From an uncultured Blautia sp. (GTDB lineage: Bacteria; Bacillota; Clostridia; Lachnospirales; Lachnospiraceae): a stretch of 64,000 nt of DNA. Shown here in pieces: positions 62,964-64,000 of the stretch. The notes under the pieces are model-generated. The model saw only the letters and a program-made list of their open reading frames with translations, ran no database searches and was not told where the DNA came from. Each line of letters begins with the position of its first letter. Positions within the stretch are counted from its first letter, which is position 1. A program made the position numbers and the translations under genes. Location of the stretch: NCBI RefSeq assembly GCF_947654165.1, contig NZ_CANTKB010000013.1, positions 1-64,000 on the forward strand, written 5' to 3'.

Positions 62964-64000
62964 TCATACATCACTTTTTGTCAGCTTCATAACTCCCCCC
63001 TGTATCTCATAAATCTCATCCGCTATTTCATCATAAATTTTGTTATGGCTGATAACCAGAATACATTTTTTCTTCTTAATCCTTCCCAGCTCCTCTGCAA
63101 AATTCTGCTCTGTCTTATCATCCAGATTGCTTCCCGGTTCATCCAGAAGCATAAACTGGCTATCTCTAAATAAAATCCTTGCAAGAAATATTTTCTGCTT
63201 TTCTCCCAGGGATAGATTTTCCGGCTTCGTGGTGACTTCTTTGTCTGCCGGAGGCAAATGCAGAAGCTCCTCTATTTTTTCATAACTTCCAGGTTCCGCT
63301 TCCTGGCCGCACAGCACGTTTTCCCTGACTGTTCCCGGGAAAATAAAGTTGGGATAAAACAGGTAGCTGAAATCATTTCTATATTTTGATGGAATCAGAA
63401 CTTTTCCATTTTCCTCAATCTGCATCTGTTCTTCTGAAAACACACCTGACAGAATATGAAACAATGTGGATTTTCCACATCCGTTTTCTCCTTTTATCAG
63501 AATCAATCCAGGTTCTTCTACTGACAATTCTGGGATTTTGTACAAAACAGACCGGTCTGCCCGGTGTAAGGTAACATTTCTAATCAGAAGTTCTCCCCCT
63601 TCACTGCCTGGAAGTTTTTTCTCCTGTTCCGGCATTTCTACAAACTCTCTGGCACGTTTGAAATTCGCTTTCTGGCTCATAAGGTCTGCCTGTACCATGG
63701 CAATATCACCTAATGGTGCAAACAAATAGACAATAAGCTGTAATACAAATAACAGTGTGCCAAGGCTCATCTGTGCATTTACAACCAGATTTCCTCCCAC
63801 AATTAAAATCAGAAGCGGTGCCAGGGTTGTAATAAATTTAGGCAGCTCCATAGTAAATAACAGAAAGAAATGCTTCTTATTCTGCGTCTTATAAAATTTG
63901 GATAAGGTATTTTGATACCGTTTTAACATATAGTCCCAGGAATCATTTAAGCCGATACTCACCTTTTGATTCAGGATAATATCCACCTCTCTCTGCCACG
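62964..64000 (-). CDS. ABC exporter, permease-ATPase C-terminal part (partial)
   Basis: The coding frame runs past the right edge (first visible codons read WQREVDIILNQKVSIG), so the 5' end is outside. Visible are part of the membrane domain (KFITTLAPLLILIVGG, LGTLLFVLQLIVYLFAPLG) and a complete ATPase: Walker A KGENGCGKST, signature NLSLGEKQKIFLARIL and Walker B FMLLDEPGSNLDD. The type is a half-transporter exporter of the peptide/lantibiotic class. Substrate unknown. The stop is at 62964. Confidence 0.88.
   Translation of the reverse strand, partial: WQREVDIILNQKVSIGLNDSWDYMLKRYQNTLSKFYKTQNKKHFFLLFTMELPKFITTLAPLLILIVGGNLVVNAQMSLGTLLFVLQLIVYLFAPLGDIAMVQADLMSQKANFKRAREFVEMPEQEKKLPGSEGGELLIRNVTLHRADRSVLYKIPELSVEEPGLILIKGENGCGKSTLFHILSGVFSEEQMQIEENGKVLIPSKYRNDFSYLFYPNFIFPGTVRENVLCGQEAEPGSYEKIEELLHLPPADKEVTTKPENLSLGEKQKIFLARILFRDSQFMLLDEPGSNLDDKTEQNFAEELGRIKKKKCILVISHNKIYDEIADEIYEIQGGVMKLTKSDV

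Overview
The window reads as chromosomal DNA of a low-to-mid G+C, Gram-positive anaerobe of the class Clostridia, most likely a Lachnospiraceae gut commensal (Blautia / Mediterraneibacter / Dorea-like; the genus cannot be fixed from sequence alone). Supporting signs are the DUF1836, DUF4364 and YerC/TrpR-family genes, a ClpX paralogue, a CdaA-YbbR pair, the GlcT-type PTS control and many AGGAGG-type ribosome binding sites. Most genes lie on the minus strand and almost all are housekeeping or metabolic. There is no prophage, insertion sequence or CRISPR array that I can support.

Layout. 0.1-4.6 kb: an SDR epimerase, the helicase gene pcrA, a divergent DUF1836 regulator and a YerC/TrpR-family regulator. 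4.8-10.7 kb: cutC and a complete sugar PTS operon (antiterminator, HPr, EI, EIIA, GlcNAc-type EIICB), preceded by a well-formed antiterminator target and a mutually exclusive terminator. 10.7-14.5 kb: a three-gene pentose operon (DUF4867, fucose/arabinose-isomerase family, xylulokinase-like) behind a ROK/XylR-like operator. 14.5-15.2 kb: a decayed regulator fragment followed by a very regular array of short inverted motifs with a 52-bp period, the most unusual item here. 15.2-17.4 kb: a short solute-binding lipoprotein, then a radical SAM protein and DUF4364 on the plus strand. 17.4-22.3 kb: a five-gene peptide-type ABC importer. 22.4-30 kb: nrdR, an M42 peptidase, a split ThrE exporter, uppP, tRNA-Leu(CAG), a ClpX paralogue and HtrA.

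30-45 kb is a cell-wall polysaccharide locus: an initiating sugar transferase, five GT2 glycosyltransferases (three large two-domain paralogues), a Wzm/Wzt-type exporter, an unknown membrane protein and an LCP ligase, with a D-Ala-D-Ala carboxypeptidase inserted on the plus strand. 45-54 kb: AzlCD, a second HPr, YbbR and CdaA (c-di-AMP synthesis), two unknown membrane proteins, ComF, RecD2 and MreB. 54-64 kb: uvrA, a CBS-domain protein, hemW, lepA, an intricate palindromic element of 169 bp, an AAA-ATPase/PD-(D/E)XK protein and the 3' part of an ABC exporter that runs off the window.

How they work together: the PTS and pentose operons take up and channel sugars; the 30-45 kb locus builds a lipid-linked glycan, exports it through an ABC transporter and attaches it to peptidoglycan, near other envelope functions (uppP, dacA, mreB, cdaA). 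pcrA, recD2 and uvrA form a dispersed DNA-repair set; pcrA and uvrA each carry a LexA-box-like sequence at their promoters. Several start codons were moved inward from the longest open frame because the ribosome binding site lies inside it.
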